64,000 nucleotides of DNA from Streptomyces sp. NBC_00249 (GCF_026342355.1 NZ_JAPEMV010000001.1:1054001-1118000), one strand, 5' to 3'. Counted from the stretch's first letter, positions 23,638-32,666 are shown. A program made the numbers and translations. Notes: generated by a model from the sequence alone, not told the origin.

Positions 23638-25095
23638 TTGTCCGAAGTCCTCCCCCTCACCGTCAAATTCCCCACCCGGTCACGGCGCGGGATCCTGCTG
23701 GGCCTCTCCCTCCCGCAGCTCGTCCTCGTCTCCTCGACCCTGGCATTGCTGCTGGTGGCCGTGCTGACCGTCGGCCTGATGGGCGCCGTCGCACTGGCCC
23801 CCGTCTGGATCACCACCGCCGTCCTGGTCGGGGTGCGCCGGGAAGGCCGGTCCCTGATCGACTGGGCGCCGCTGGTGGCCCGCTACGCCCACCGCCGCCG
23901 TACCGGCCAGACCATGTGGCGGGCCCGGCCCGTCTCCCGCCCCCAGGTCGAGGGACTGCTGCACCTGCCCGGCACCACCGCCTCCCTGCGCGTGGCCACC
24001 GCCGGCTCCGGCGCCTCCGCGATCCACGACCCCCACCGCCAGACCCTGACGGCCGTCGCCCGGGTCAGCTCCCGCGCCTTCGCACTTCTCGATCCGGCCA
24101 CCCAGAACGCCAACGTGAGCGCCTGGGGCAGGGCGCTCGCCGGCATCGCCCGCACCGGGCACGTCGCCACCGTCCAAGTCCTGGAACGCACCGTGCCCGA
24201 CTCTGGCGACAGTCTTGCCCGGCACTGGACCGAGCACGGCAATCCTCAGGCCCCCGTGGCCGGACACATCTACTCCGCGCTCGTCGACTCCGCCGGCCCC
24301 GCCGCCGCGCCCCACGAGGCGTACCTGGCCATCGCCTTGGACCTCAAGGCCGCCAAGCGCCTGATCGGCCAGGCAGGCGGAGGGCTCCACGGCGCGTTCA
24401 CCGTCATGGGGCAGACCACCGCGTCCGTCGCCCAGGCCGCCCGCGGCGCCGGGCTCACCGTCACCGGCTGGCTCGGCTCCCGCGAGATCGCCGCCGTGCT
24501 GCGCACCGCGTACGACCCCGCCGCCACAGCCCGGCTGCAGCAGTGGTCCTCCACCGGCCGCGCCGAAGCCGACCCGGCCGCCGCCGGCCCTGTCGCCCAG
24601 GTCGAGGAGAACGACCGGGTCATCACCGACAGCGCCCGGCACGCGACGTACTGGATCGAGAACTGGCCGAGGACCGAGACGAGTTCGGGCTTCCTGCACG
24701 GCATCATGTTCAGCACCGGCGTCCGCCGCAGCTTCTCCCTTATATACGCGCCGCAGGGCATCGAGTCCGCCCTGCGGGACGTCCAGCGGCGCAAGTCCGC
24801 GATCATCTCGGACGCCTCCGAGCGACGGCGCCGCGGCCAGGTCGAGTCCGAAGCCGACAACGTCGAGTACGCCGACGTCAAGACCCGCGAGAAGCAACTG
24901 ATCTCCGGACACGCCGACGTCGCCCTGACCGGACTGCTCACCGTCTCCGCGGACACCGACCAGGCCCTGGACGCCGCCTGCGCCCAGCTGGAGACCGCCG
25001 CTGCCAGTGCTCAGGTCGACCTGCGGCGCCTGCTCTTCCAGCAGACCGACGCCTTCACCGCCTGCGCCCTCCCCCTCGCCCGCAACACCCTCTAG
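23638..25095 (+). CDS. SCO6880 family conjugation protein, TTG start
   Basis: A 485-residue protein. Two N-terminal TM helices (LVLVSSTLALLLVAVLTVGLMG and AVALAPVWITTAVLVGV) form a PrgI-like module. A large soluble part follows, including GRSLIDWAPLVARYAHRRRTGQ, VLERTVPDSGDSLARHW, YLAIALDLKAAKRLIG, ENDRVITDSARHATYWIENWPRTE, and a C-terminal DQALDAACAQLETAAASAQVDLRRLLFQQTDAF. The order fits SCO6880-type proteins, thought to correspond to the N-terminal half of VirB4. The ATPase half is encoded separately at 25590. TTG at 23638 follows GGGA. Confidence 0.83.
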   Translation: MSEVLPLTVKFPTRSRRGILLGLSLPQLVLVSSTLALLLVAVLTVGLMGAVALAPVWITTAVLVGVRREGRSLIDWAPLVARYAHRRRTGQTMWRARPVSRPQVEGLLHLPGTTASLRVATAGSGASAIHDPHRQTLTAVARVSSRAFALLDPATQNANVSAWGRALAGIARTGHVATVQVLERTVPDSGDSLARHWTEHGNPQAPVAGHIYSALVDSAGPAAAPHEAYLAIALDLKAAKRLIGQAGGGLHGAFTVMGQTTASVAQAARGAGLTVTGWLGSREIAAVLRTAYDPAATARLQQWSSTGRAEADPAAAGPVAQVEENDRVITDSARHATYWIENWPRTETSSGFLHGIMFSTGVRRSFSLIYAPQGIESALRDVQRRKSAIISDASERRRRGQVESEADNVEYADVKTREKQLISGHADVALTGLLTVSADTDQALDAACAQLETAAASAQVDLRRLLFQQTDAFTACALPLARNTL

Positions 25096-25141
25096 TCCCA
25101 TCCACCCGCCGCCCCCGGCGTCCCCCTCCACGAGGAGCCCC

Positions 25142-25564
25142 TTGTCCCCTGACGAACACCCCGTCGGCGACGCCCACCCGTACCTCCGGGCGGCCACCGC
25201 CGGCCTTCGCCACCACACCCGCCTCCTCGCCACCCGTGCCAGTCAGCCAAGCGACCGACACCACCTCGACACCCTCCACGCCCACCTCACCGACCTGCAC
25301 CGCCTCCTGGACCAGCTCGCCGAGCACACCCGGCCCGAACGACCCGCCTCTGGACGGCACCTGGCCACGGCCCACACCCGCCTGTGGCAGGCAGCCGACG
25401 CCGTCCACGCCGCCTTCCACCTGCTCCCCGCCGCGTCTGACGGCACCGGCTGCCACCCAGAGCGGCTCCCGGACGGCCCGCCTGTGCTGACCATCTGCCA
25501 GCGGCACCTCGCCGCCTCCCACGTAGTGCGGCGCAAGACCACCCCCGCCGACCTCGCGTCCTGA
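25142..25564 (+). CDS. DUF6238 family protein (140 aa), TTG start
   Basis: TTG at 25142 follows GAGGAG. The protein is His/Leu-rich and helical: YLRAATAGLRHHTRLLATRA, DTLHAHLTDLHRLLDQLAEHTRPE, ATAHTRLWQAADAVHAAFHLLP, ending GPPVLTICQRHLAASHVVRRKTTPADLA. The conserved C-terminal block and its place between the SCO6880 and VirB4-type genes are typical for DUF6238 in Streptomyces ICEs and linear plasmids. The function is unknown; it may be a small accessory subunit of the ATPase complex. Confidence 0.78.
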   Translation: MSPDEHPVGDAHPYLRAATAGLRHHTRLLATRASQPSDRHHLDTLHAHLTDLHRLLDQLAEHTRPERPASGRHLATAHTRLWQAADAVHAAFHLLPAASDGTGCHPERLPDGPPVLTICQRHLAASHVVRRKTTPADLAS

Positions 25565-25589
25565 CCGCCACCACCCCGGAAGCGTCCTC

Positions 25590-27083
25590 TTGTCCCACCG
25601 CCGCGAAGCCAGCGCGACCCCCCTGTTCACGCCACAAGGCATCGGCCGGGCCCAGCGCCGCGCCCTGCGCAAGCAGACCGCCCGAGCCGAGGCCCGCGCC
25701 CGTGCCGCCGCCGGCCCCAGCTCCGAGCAGCAGCCCGCCGAGGCCGTCTACCCCGAGGCCGTCTACCCTCCCGCCGGGCGGCCGGGCCCCTCCTCCGCCC
25801 GCGGCAGCCGCCTCAAGCTCTCCGCCCACCGCATGACTACCGCCGTCGCGAGCGCCGCCTACCCCTTCCTCGCCGAAGGCGGACTCGGCGCCGACGGCAT
25901 CTACATCGGCAAAGACCTCCACGCGGAGGGCAGTTTCACGTTCGACCCCTTCGAGCTGTACGGAAAGGTCGAGGGCTTCACCAATCCCAACGTGCTGCTG
26001 GCCGGTGTGATCGGGCAGGGGAAGTCCGCGCTCGCCAAGAGCCTGGCGCTGCGCAGCGTCGCCTTCGGGTACCGGGTGTACGTGCCGTGCGACCCGAAGG
26101 GGGAATGGACGGCCGTCGCCCACGCGTTGGGCGGTGCGTCCATCGCCCTCGGACCCGGGCTCCCCGGCAGGCTGAACCCGCTGGACGCGCCTCCCCGGCC
26201 TCCCTCGGTACCGGAGGCGGAGTGGGAGGGGGAGGTGCGCAAGCGCCGCCTGCTGCTGCTCGGCTCCCTGGCGCGTACGGTCCTCGGCCGCGACCTGCTG
26301 CCGATGGAGCACACCGTCCTGGACGTCGCGCTCGGCACCGCCGTCGCCCGGGCTGCGGCGTCCGGCAGGCCCCCGCTACTCGGCGACGCCGCCCACGCCC
26401 TCGCCGACGGGCCGGGTCTCGACCTGGCCGGCGGCCTGCTCGCCGGGCGCCTCGGAGACGCAGCCCGCGACCTCGCCCACGCCATGCGCCGACTGGTCTT
26501 CGGTGACCTGGCCGGGATGTTCGACGCTCCCTCCACCACTGCCTTCGACCCGTACCGGCCCATGCTGTCCATCGACCTCTCACGCCTGGGCGGCACCGAC
26601 GACGCCGCCCTCGTGCTCGCCATGACCTGCGCCTCCGCCTGGATGGAGGCGGCCCTCACCGACCCGTACGGCGGCCGGAGATGGGTGGTCTACGACGAGG
26701 CGTGGAGACTGATGAGGCACCCGGCACTCCTGATGCGCATGCAGGCCCAGTGGAAGCTGAGCCGCGGCCTGGGCATCGCGAACCTGATGGTGATCCACCG
26801 GCTGTCCGACCTGCTCACCGCAGGCGACGCCGGCAGCCAGAGCCGGGCCCTGGCCGAGGGCCTGCTGGCCGACTGCTCCACCCGCGTGATCTACCGCCAA
26901 GAGACCGACCAGCTCGCAGCCGCCGCCGGACTCCTCGGTCTGACCAACGTCGAATCCGGAGCGCTCTCCCACCTCACCAGGGGTCGCGGCCTGTGGAAGG
27001 TCGCAGGCCGCAGCTTCGTGGTCCAGCACCAGCTACACCCCGATGAACTGCAGCTTTTCGACACAGACGCACGCATGCATTGA
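25590..27083 (+). CDS. VirB4-type conjugation ATPase, TTG start
   Basis: A 497-residue ATPase. The basic N-terminus (RAQRRALRKQTARAEARARA) is followed by a RecA-like core. Walker A is AGVIGQGKSALAKSL (about 137-150), then YVPCDPKGEW. Walker B is WVVYDEAWRLM (about 364-374), then a motif III region NLMVIHRLSDLL and RVIYRQETDQL. GQGKS and DEAW are characteristic of VirB4/TraC-like enzymes. The usual N-terminal domain is missing and is probably supplied by the SCO6880 protein. It should power assembly of the mating channel at the membrane. Confidence 0.87.
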   Translation: MSHRREASATPLFTPQGIGRAQRRALRKQTARAEARARAAAGPSSEQQPAEAVYPEAVYPPAGRPGPSSARGSRLKLSAHRMTTAVASAAYPFLAEGGLGADGIYIGKDLHAEGSFTFDPFELYGKVEGFTNPNVLLAGVIGQGKSALAKSLALRSVAFGYRVYVPCDPKGEWTAVAHALGGASIALGPGLPGRLNPLDAPPRPPSVPEAEWEGEVRKRRLLLLGSLARTVLGRDLLPMEHTVLDVALGTAVARAAASGRPPLLGDAAHALADGPGLDLAGGLLAGRLGDAARDLAHAMRRLVFGDLAGMFDAPSTTAFDPYRPMLSIDLSRLGGTDDAALVLAMTCASAWMEAALTDPYGGRRWVVYDEAWRLMRHPALLMRMQAQWKLSRGLGIANLMVIHRLSDLLTAGDAGSQSRALAEGLLADCSTRVIYRQETDQLAAAAGLLGLTNVESGALSHLTRGRGLWKVAGRSFVVQHQLHPDELQLFDTDARMH

Positions 27084-27114
27084 CCACAGAATCGTTCAAG
27101 CAACCCGGGAACCC

Positions 27115-27894
27115 ATGCCCTCAGCACGCGCCGATCTGTCCCTGTTCGCCTCCGCGCTCGCCGCCCGTCTCCCCGGGCAGTGGACGAGCAACTACCGGCA
27201 GCACCTCACCTACGAAGACCAGTGCGCCACCATCGACCGTCTCTGGGACCGCGGCCACGTCGAGTACATCGTCAGCCAGTACGTCCTGGGCCACGAGGCC
27301 GTACTCCACGGCCCGGACAGCCAGCGCCTCTACGTCACCGACCGGCCTCTGCGGCCAGGCCAGTTCGTCGTTGCTCCGTTTGGCCCCGACGTCGAACCGC
27401 ACCACTTCGTGGGCATCGAGGAACCCAACGGGATCGCGGTCCCCAACGATCCCGTCCGGGCCGCAGCCCGCATCACCCGGCGGCTGCTCCCCCGATATGA
27501 AGCCGCCCACGACGCGGTAGGCCGCAGCCTCGTCGACCGGCCCGAACCCCCGCGCCGCAAGGCCCCGCCGCAGGTCGACCGAACCCTCACCCTGACCTGG
27601 TACGAGGACGGGGTGGTGGGGGCGCCGTACGAGGACGTCCTGGAGGAAGCCAGGGAAGTGCTGTATGTCCACGGATTCCAGTACGTGCCCCACCAGGCCG
27701 CGTTCCTCCTCTCCACCTCCTACGGCGAGGCCGACCGCGCCGTACGCATCCAGGCCGTCGCACTGCGGCTCGCCGCAGCCGGGATCGGTGTGAACCTGCG
27801 TCACGCCACGCCCACCGCCACGCGACCCAGCCCACCGGCCGTGGCCCGGCCGGTACCCGCGCTGCCCGCAGCGCCTGCCGCCCGCGCCCGCTGA
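27115..27894 (+). CDS. Hypothetical protein, paralogue family B (259 aa)
   Basis: ATG at 27115 after GGGA; the frame is open further upstream without an RBS. The protein contains LPGQWTSNYRQHLTYEDQ, DRGHVEYIVSQYVLGHEAVLHGPDSQRLYVTDRP, FVGIEEPNGIAVPNDPVRAAARITRRLLPRYEAAH, and LTWYEDG. The 34820-35587 protein aligns over the same blocks (LPGHWTIQYHQHARHEEQ; YALGADAHLVRDDGMRLYVTVHP; GVREPDGIAVPADAERAARAVTADLLPRYDIAQ; MTWLEDG). These two are clear paralogues in the same operon. No domain is known. Confidence 0.72.
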   Translation: MPSARADLSLFASALAARLPGQWTSNYRQHLTYEDQCATIDRLWDRGHVEYIVSQYVLGHEAVLHGPDSQRLYVTDRPLRPGQFVVAPFGPDVEPHHFVGIEEPNGIAVPNDPVRAAARITRRLLPRYEAAHDAVGRSLVDRPEPPRRKAPPQVDRTLTLTWYEDGVVGAPYEDVLEEAREVLYVHGFQYVPHQAAFLLSTSYGEADRAVRIQAVALRLAAAGIGVNLRHATPTATRPSPPAVARPVPALPAAPAARAR

Positions 27895-27917
27895 CCACCT
27901 GCAAGAAGGAAACCGCT

Positions 27918-28496
27918 ATCAGCACCCGCAGCTTCATCGCCCGCCCCACCGGTACCGGCTACGAGGGCATCTACTGCCATTACGACGGCTATCCCGACAA
28001 CCAGCTTCCCCTCCTTCTCGGTGCCGCCCGCTACCGCTTCGGCGGTGACCTCGACGCCCTGCGTCGGCACCTCATCGATGGCCCCCACGACTGGAAGCAG
28101 CTCGGCATGGACCTCCTGGACAGGGCCCCCGACAACGTCCGGGAGCGGCTCGACCCTGACGGCGACCGCGGCCCGAGCGCACCCTTCGACAACGTGTTCA
28201 ACGTTGACGGCACCCCCGCGAAGCCGATCCCGGTCACCAACGCCAACGCTGATGCCATGGGCCTGGAATGGGGCTACGTCCTGCACGACCACGGCATCGA
28301 GGTCATAGCCCTGACCTGGTACGACATCGGCCCCATCGTGCCCTGGGACACCGACCCCCTCTCCCGGATCTCCGGCACCCCCTCCCTGTGGGACTCGAAC
28401 CGGCCCGCGCCCATCCAGGCCCCCGCCGCCCCACTGAAGATCACCAAGCCGGTCGCCCCTGCACCCGCACCCGCCCGACCGCGGATCACCCGCTGA
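27918..28496 (+). CDS. Hypothetical protein (192 aa), apparent ATC start
   Basis: The frame begins with ATC at 27918, 7 nt after AGAAGGA. The first conventional in-frame start is ATG at 28107, which would discard a clearly protein-like N-terminus (STRSFIARPTGTGYEGIYCHYDGYPDNQLPLLLGAARYRF). The remainder reads DLDALRRHLIDGPHDW, GLEWGYVLHDHGIEVIALTWYDIGPIVPWDT, with a Pro/Ala-rich end. No family is assigned. It lies 23 bp after the previous gene in the operon. Confidence 0.6.
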   Translation: MSTRSFIARPTGTGYEGIYCHYDGYPDNQLPLLLGAARYRFGGDLDALRRHLIDGPHDWKQLGMDLLDRAPDNVRERLDPDGDRGPSAPFDNVFNVDGTPAKPIPVTNANADAMGLEWGYVLHDHGIEVIALTWYDIGPIVPWDTDPLSRISGTPSLWDSNRPAPIQAPAAPLKITKPVAPAPAPARPRITR

Positions 28497-28507
28497 ACGC
28501 CCCACCC

Positions 28508-29272
28508 ATGGACCCCACACCGGAGAACTCTCTGTCCGCCGCGCAGATCACCGTCGTCATCGCCACCCAGCTCCGCCCCGAACGCCTGCCCTACCTGCAG
28601 GAGATGCACGCCAGCCTCACCCGGCAGACAGTGCCCTGGGAGGCAGTCCTCGTCCTCGACGGCGCCGACCCCGCCCTCGTGCCTGCCCCGATCACCGCCG
28701 ACCCGCGCATCCGTACCGTCGCCCTGCCCCGCCCGGTCGGCGCCGCCTGCGCCCGCAACCTCGGCCTGAACGAGGTGCGCACCGAGTTCGTGAACTGGGC
28801 CGACGACGACGATGTCTTCCCCGACTGGAGCCTGGGCATACGTCTGGAGGCCTTCACCGACGAGCTCGGGTGGGTCGCCGGATACAGCGAAGACTGGCTG
28901 CCGGACGGCTCCCGGCGCCTGTGGGAATGCCCGGCCCCGCCCGGCTATCACGCCGCCGGCGACGTGGTGACGTACTGGCCCCGGCCGCAAGACACCATCC
29001 CCGTCGGGCCGACGACCATCCTGGCCCGCACCCGCCTGGTCCGCGCGGCGGGCGGCATGGGCGGACTCGTCCAGGGCGAGGACTACATGGCGGCCGTCGG
29101 CGTCACCGCCCTGGCCCCCGGCGTGCTGCTCCCGCTGCCCGTCTACCGGTACCGCAAGCACGACGGTCAGATGACCCGCGGCGAGCAGTACGAGGAGCTG
29201 GAGCTGGCCGCCCGCCGCCATGCCCACGCGTTCGGGCACGGCCTGCGCAACGCCCTCGCCAGCCGGGCGTGA
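28508..29272 (+). CDS. GT2 family glycosyltransferase
   Basis: The frame has ATG at 28508 without an RBS, and CTG at 28532 only 4 nt after GGAGAA, directly before the conserved domain. The GT2 (GT-A) fold is clear: ITVVIATQLRPERLPYLQEMHASLTRQ, VLVLDGADPALV, RPVGAACARNLGLNEVRTEFVNWADDDDVF, where DDDD includes the metal-binding DxD. Later segments are VGPTTILARTRLVRAAGGM and QGEDYMAAV (ED catalytic region). It is soluble with no membrane helix. A sugar transferase inside a conjugation operon is unusual; it might modify a surface or pilus-like component, or act on the cargo pathway. Confidence 0.82.
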   Translation: MDPTPENSLSAAQITVVIATQLRPERLPYLQEMHASLTRQTVPWEAVLVLDGADPALVPAPITADPRIRTVALPRPVGAACARNLGLNEVRTEFVNWADDDDVFPDWSLGIRLEAFTDELGWVAGYSEDWLPDGSRRLWECPAPPGYHAAGDVVTYWPRPQDTIPVGPTTILARTRLVRAAGGMGGLVQGEDYMAAVGVTALAPGVLLPLPVYRYRKHDGQMTRGEQYEELELAARRHAHAFGHGLRNALASRA

Positions 29273-29274
29273 GC

Positions 29275-30411
29275 ATGGACGACCGCACGACGCCCCGCCC
29301 CAGGGGCCTGGCACAGATCATCCTCGCCCTCAGCCCGGCCGACGGCCTGGTCGCCGTCCCCGTGGGCGAGCAGTACCGGTGGGCCGACACCGCCCTGCGG
29401 CTCACGCCCGGATTCGAGCGGCGCCCCGACGGCACGTACGCCCTGCACGAGGTAGACACCGCAAAGCCCAACCTGCTTGCTCTCGCAGAGAACGCGCGCC
29501 GACACCGCGTCCACCTCTTCGGCGGCGCCCGCCCGTACCTGGGCGACTACGCCACCGCGCTGGCCGACGGCCTGCCCGGCGCATGGACAGTGAAGGTCGA
29601 GGTCTACGCCCACCCGGTGTGGCAGGGAGACCTCGTCCCCCTCCTCTGGGACTCGGGCGAACTCATCGGCGCCGTGGAGCACAGCCGCATCCCGTACGCC
29701 GCCAACCTCACCAACGGCGCGGGCATCGAACTCCTCCTCGTCGAACGGCCCGGCAGCGCACACGAATACCTGCTCGGCTGCTTCGCGAGCACCCCCTTCG
29801 ACGACAACTACGCCGACCCGCTCGCCCCCAGCTCGGTCGTGCTGCCGTCCGAAGCGGCCCACGCCGCCGGCCTAGTCACCGGCACGTTCCTGCCCTCGTA
29901 CGAGCGGGCCGTCCACGAACGGCTGTTGGCCGCCATCGAAGCGGCGCACGGCAGGCTCGAGGAACTCCATGCAGAGTGGACGGCAATCCAGCAGTCCGGC
30001 CGCTACAGCGACGGCACGCTCCTGGACCCGGCCACGCTCGGACACACCGAGCAGCAGTACCTCGAAGAGAGCTCCGTGGAGTGGCGCCGCCTGCGACCCC
30101 ACGCCGCTGAGCTCCTCTCCCATGTGCGCCCAGTGTCGGGCGCCGAGGACTCCGCCTCCCTGGACCGCCTGCACCAGCTCCTTCACCCGGACGCGGCGGA
30201 ACCCTCGTGGCCGGCGGCACCGTCCTCGCCTGCCGCCCTGCCACCCGGCACGGCCGAGACCCTCCGCCGATGGCGCACCGACGCGCCGGCCCTGCTGCGG
30301 CAGGCCCGCGCCGCCCGACCCATCGGCCCTGCGTCCACGGTCTGGCCTGCGATTCCCGCCGTCGGCAAAGCCCCGCCATCCGCCCTCGGGCGGGCGCCGC
30401 GCAGCCGATGA
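29275..30411 (+). CDS. Hypothetical protein (378 aa)
   Basis: ATG at 29275; a GTG 6 nt earlier would overlap the preceding stop (GTGA). The N-terminal half is alpha/beta (LAQIILALSPADGLVAVPVGEQYRW, HRVHLFGGARPYLGDYATALADGLPGAWTVKVEVYAHPVWQGDLVPLLWDSGELIGAVEH). LPGAWTVKVE recalls the LPGxWT blocks of paralogue family B. The C-terminal half is helical (VHERLLAAIEAAHGRLEELHAEW) with a Pro/Ala-rich end. No catalytic motif is seen. It is part of the uniform plus-strand operon. Confidence 0.68.
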   Translation: MDDRTTPRPRGLAQIILALSPADGLVAVPVGEQYRWADTALRLTPGFERRPDGTYALHEVDTAKPNLLALAENARRHRVHLFGGARPYLGDYATALADGLPGAWTVKVEVYAHPVWQGDLVPLLWDSGELIGAVEHSRIPYAANLTNGAGIELLLVERPGSAHEYLLGCFASTPFDDNYADPLAPSSVVLPSEAAHAAGLVTGTFLPSYERAVHERLLAAIEAAHGRLEELHAEWTAIQQSGRYSDGTLLDPATLGHTEQQYLEESSVEWRRLRPHAAELLSHVRPVSGAEDSASLDRLHQLLHPDAAEPSWPAAPSSPAALPPGTAETLRRWRTDAPALLRQARAARPIGPASTVWPAIPAVGKAPPSALGRAPRSR

Positions 30412-30435
30412 CCTCCCCCGACCACCAGGACACCC

Positions 30436-30861
30436 ATGCAACCGCACTTCCACTTCGGGGTGCACCCCGAGCACGGGGTGGTCGCCCGCGCTACCGCGGC
30501 CATCACACCCCACCTCGCCGACTGGTACCTCCAGCACGAACAGTTCGAGCCCGTCCCCGGCCGACCGGACTTGTACCAGCTCACCCATCCTGACCAGAAC
30601 CCGCGGCGCCGGGCCCGGCAGACCGTCCACGACCTCCGCCGTCACGGCTTCACAGTGCACGCGGACCACTCCATCGATCCGGAAGAACCCGCCACACCGG
30701 TTAGTCCAGCCCAGCACAACAGCCTGACAGACCGGCGGGCTCGGATTGCTCAGGCCGCCGCCTCCCGGCCTCCTCAGCACCGCACTGGCACCCCCCAAGT
30801 CACCACCCCGCCCGCGACCGCCGCCGTTATCCATTCCCCGGCCGCCGCACGAACACGGTAG
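30436..30861 (+). CDS. Hypothetical protein (141 aa), related to the N-terminus of the 50159 product
   Basis: ATG at 30436. The protein begins MQPHFHFGVHPEHGVVA, followed by ADWYLQHEQFEPVPGRPDLYQLTH and ARQTVHDLRRHGFTVHADHSID. The 50159-51454 protein has the same pattern (HIRFALRPDHHPAVIA; LHDLGFRSIGPDAMVLARID; AAEQLSRYGFTVEIET), so this is a shared ICE-specific domain. The C-terminal third is low complexity (Pro/Ala/Thr). Function unknown. Confidence 0.65.
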   Translation: MQPHFHFGVHPEHGVVARATAAITPHLADWYLQHEQFEPVPGRPDLYQLTHPDQNPRRRARQTVHDLRRHGFTVHADHSIDPEEPATPVSPAQHNSLTDRRARIAQAAASRPPQHRTGTPQVTTPPATAAVIHSPAAARTR

Positions 30862-30863
30862 CC

Positions 30864-30971
30864 ATGCCTGACACCCGACCCAGTGGGCCACAGCCTCGGC
30901 AGCAAATAGAAGCACTGACCCAAGCCCTCGTGCAGCTGAGTAGCACCCTCTCAAACCCAGGCCAGAGTTGA
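30864..30971 (+). CDS. Small ORF (35 aa) coupled to the next gene
   Basis: ATG at 30864, two bases after the previous stop. It encodes MPDTRPSGPQPRQQIEALTQ and a short helical C-terminus (LVQLSSTLS). Its TGA overlaps the TTG start of the next gene (TTGA), so its translation may drive that gene. No RBS is clear. It is plausible as a coupled small protein. Confidence 0.45.
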   Translation: MPDTRPSGPQPRQQIEALTQALVQLSSTLSNPGQS

Positions 30972-31660
30972 GCGCGCCACGCGACACCCACCTGCCATCC
31001 GCCCTACCGCGTAGTCGAATTGACGTCCATCCCCCACCCCACAGCCCCCCTTGGCTACACTCTGCGCTCACGTGGACACGTTACGTCGGGGGCCTGGCAG
31101 TGCTGATGGAACTCTTGCTCGGGGCAGCGGTCGGCTTTCTAACGGGGCTGACGACAGCATGGCGAATCGTAGCCAAAGGGGCCGCCTATGCCTGGCTGGA
31201 GGATCTTCGCGATCGGGTCAAGGTACGCAAGGCCGACCGCCGCAAGAAGCAGGCGATCAATCACGCGAAGCTTGACCAGCAACTCGCCGCAGAAGCCGCA
31301 ACCCTAGAGGCGGAGCGAAAGAGGGTTCGCCGCGCGCACTCGGAACTAACGAGGACACTCCCACTCGCGAACGAGGCAGTGCACACCCACACAACCAGCA
31401 ACTTTGTCAGGTTTCTGGCAGGTGCGAGCCAGAGCTTCCCGAACCTGGCGTCCAGCTCCGAAGCCGACGCCGAGCGCGAGAAGTTCAACCATCACCGCGC
31501 GGTCATCGAACAGTTGCGGCGGCAGGTAGAAAAGCTCTCCAGCCTGGGAGTTGATCTCAAGTGCCCCATCAAGGACTGGAGCGAGGCGGGTTCGATCGAC
31601 CTCCGCACTCTGGCTGATCAAGTCGACAAGGTCACCAAGGGCTACGCCCTGAAGATCTGA
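30968..31660 (+). CDS. Membrane-anchored coiled-coil protein (230 aa), TTG start
   Basis: TTG at 30968 overlaps the preceding small ORF. After a Pro-rich start comes one hydrophobic helix (VGGLAVLMELLLGAAVGFLTGL), then a basic stretch (RVKVRKADRRKKQAINH) and a long coiled coil (LDQQLAAEAATLEAERKRVRRAHSELTRT). A later helical part follows (EKFNHHRAVIEQLRRQVEKLSSLGVDL). GC content and codon use are visibly lower than in the neighbours (AAA, AAT and TCA codons), suggesting later acquisition. It might be a surface-exclusion or membrane-active protein, but no family is recognised. Confidence 0.62.
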   Translation: MSAPRDTHLPSALPRSRIDVHPPPHSPPWLHSALTWTRYVGGLAVLMELLLGAAVGFLTGLTTAWRIVAKGAAYAWLEDLRDRVKVRKADRRKKQAINHAKLDQQLAAEAATLEAERKRVRRAHSELTRTLPLANEAVHTHTTSNFVRFLAGASQSFPNLASSSEADAEREKFNHHRAVIEQLRRQVEKLSSLGVDLKCPIKDWSEAGSIDLRTLADQVDKVTKGYALKI

Positions 31661-32154
31661 CCATGCCGAGACCTCGGCCTGCACAGCCTTGATGGATGCA
31701 TCGGTTATGGCCACCACGTTGAACGCGAGTACGGCAGTAGCAACCCCCGCCGCAGAGCCCGCGGCTCTGCTTGGCATCACAATACGGGCGAACGTGCCCT
31801 TCTTGACCGCCGCCTGCGTACCGCCGGACGCTTACCTTCACCCTCACCGCCGCGCACCGCTCTCGACCGCGCCAGAGCGTTCACGGCAGAACCGCCAGCC
31901 CGATACCAGTCCTCAGCCCTAGTGCCGAGCCGGTGGCGGATCACGCCGCAGCGGTGACGTCGCTCAACCCTCCATGCCCGGCGGCGGCCCGGTGATCACC
32001 GCCCGTGACAAACCCGCCGGGCTCCTGCTCCGTCCCGACTTGCACCGGGTCCCGGATCCACTCCCCGCCGCCACCGGCAGATGCTCACCTCCACCGCCGC
32101 ACGGCCGCGTCACCCCACCCACCTCCATCCCTCTTGCTACGCAAGGAGTTCGCC
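31661..32154. other. About 490 bp without a convincing gene
   Basis: Frames on both strands are short and lack good ribosome-binding sites. The stretch before 31920 keeps the lower GC of the preceding gene. AAGGAG at 32143-32148 belongs to the next gene. No repeat, operator copy or clear terminator is seen. Confidence 0.35.
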
Positions 32155-32652
32155 ATGCCCGTACCCATATCTTTCGAGATCGTCCACAGCTGTGGACATA
32201 GCAACACCGTTGATCTGTCGAGCCGTTCGGCGGACCAGCGCGCTGGATACGCCCGCTGGCTCGCCGCCCGGCAGTGCACCGACTGCTGGCGGGCCGATCA
32301 CCAGGCGGATGCCGCCAGCACGGCCGAGTGGCTGGCCGCCAAGCGCGCCGAAGAACAGACCGCCGCTGCGGACTGGGCAACCCAGTTCGACATGCCGCCC
32401 CTTGAGGGACCCGAAAAGATCCTGGGCTGGGGCGAGCGCACCCGCCACCAGCTGGTGACCCGCGCGTACGCCGCGCTGGTCACCGAAGGCACCTGGGACG
32501 GAGCCGACTGGGCCCAGCTGGAGGAGCAGGTCCGGCTGCTGACGAGGGCGGGGTGGTGGGTCGACCAGCGCGAGGCCGAAGGGACCGATCTGCCCGAGCT
32601 GCTGGAGGCCGCCGATGACCGCGACCGGCCCACGGAGAATCCGTTCCGGTAG
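32155..32652 (+). CDS. Small protein with a CxxH/CxxC metal-site pattern (165 aa)
   Basis: ATG at 32155 with AAGGAG 6 nt upstream. The N-terminus has SFEIVHSCGHSNTVDL and ARQCTDCWRAD, i.e. Cys-Gly-His and Cys-x-x-Cys, a probable zinc ribbon. The rest is helical (TAEWLAAKRAEEQTAAADWATQF...RTRHQLVTRAYAAL...GADWAQLEEQVRLLTRAGWWVDQ). Proteins of this kind are common small genes in actinomycete mobile elements, function unknown. Operator copy 3 starts 15 bp after its stop codon. Confidence 0.68.
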   Translation: MPVPISFEIVHSCGHSNTVDLSSRSADQRAGYARWLAARQCTDCWRADHQADAASTAEWLAAKRAEEQTAAADWATQFDMPPLEGPEKILGWGERTRHQLVTRAYAALVTEGTWDGADWAQLEEQVRLLTRAGWWVDQREAEGTDLPELLEAADDRDRPTENPFR

Positions 32653-32666
32653 GCCGGGCGGCGCGC

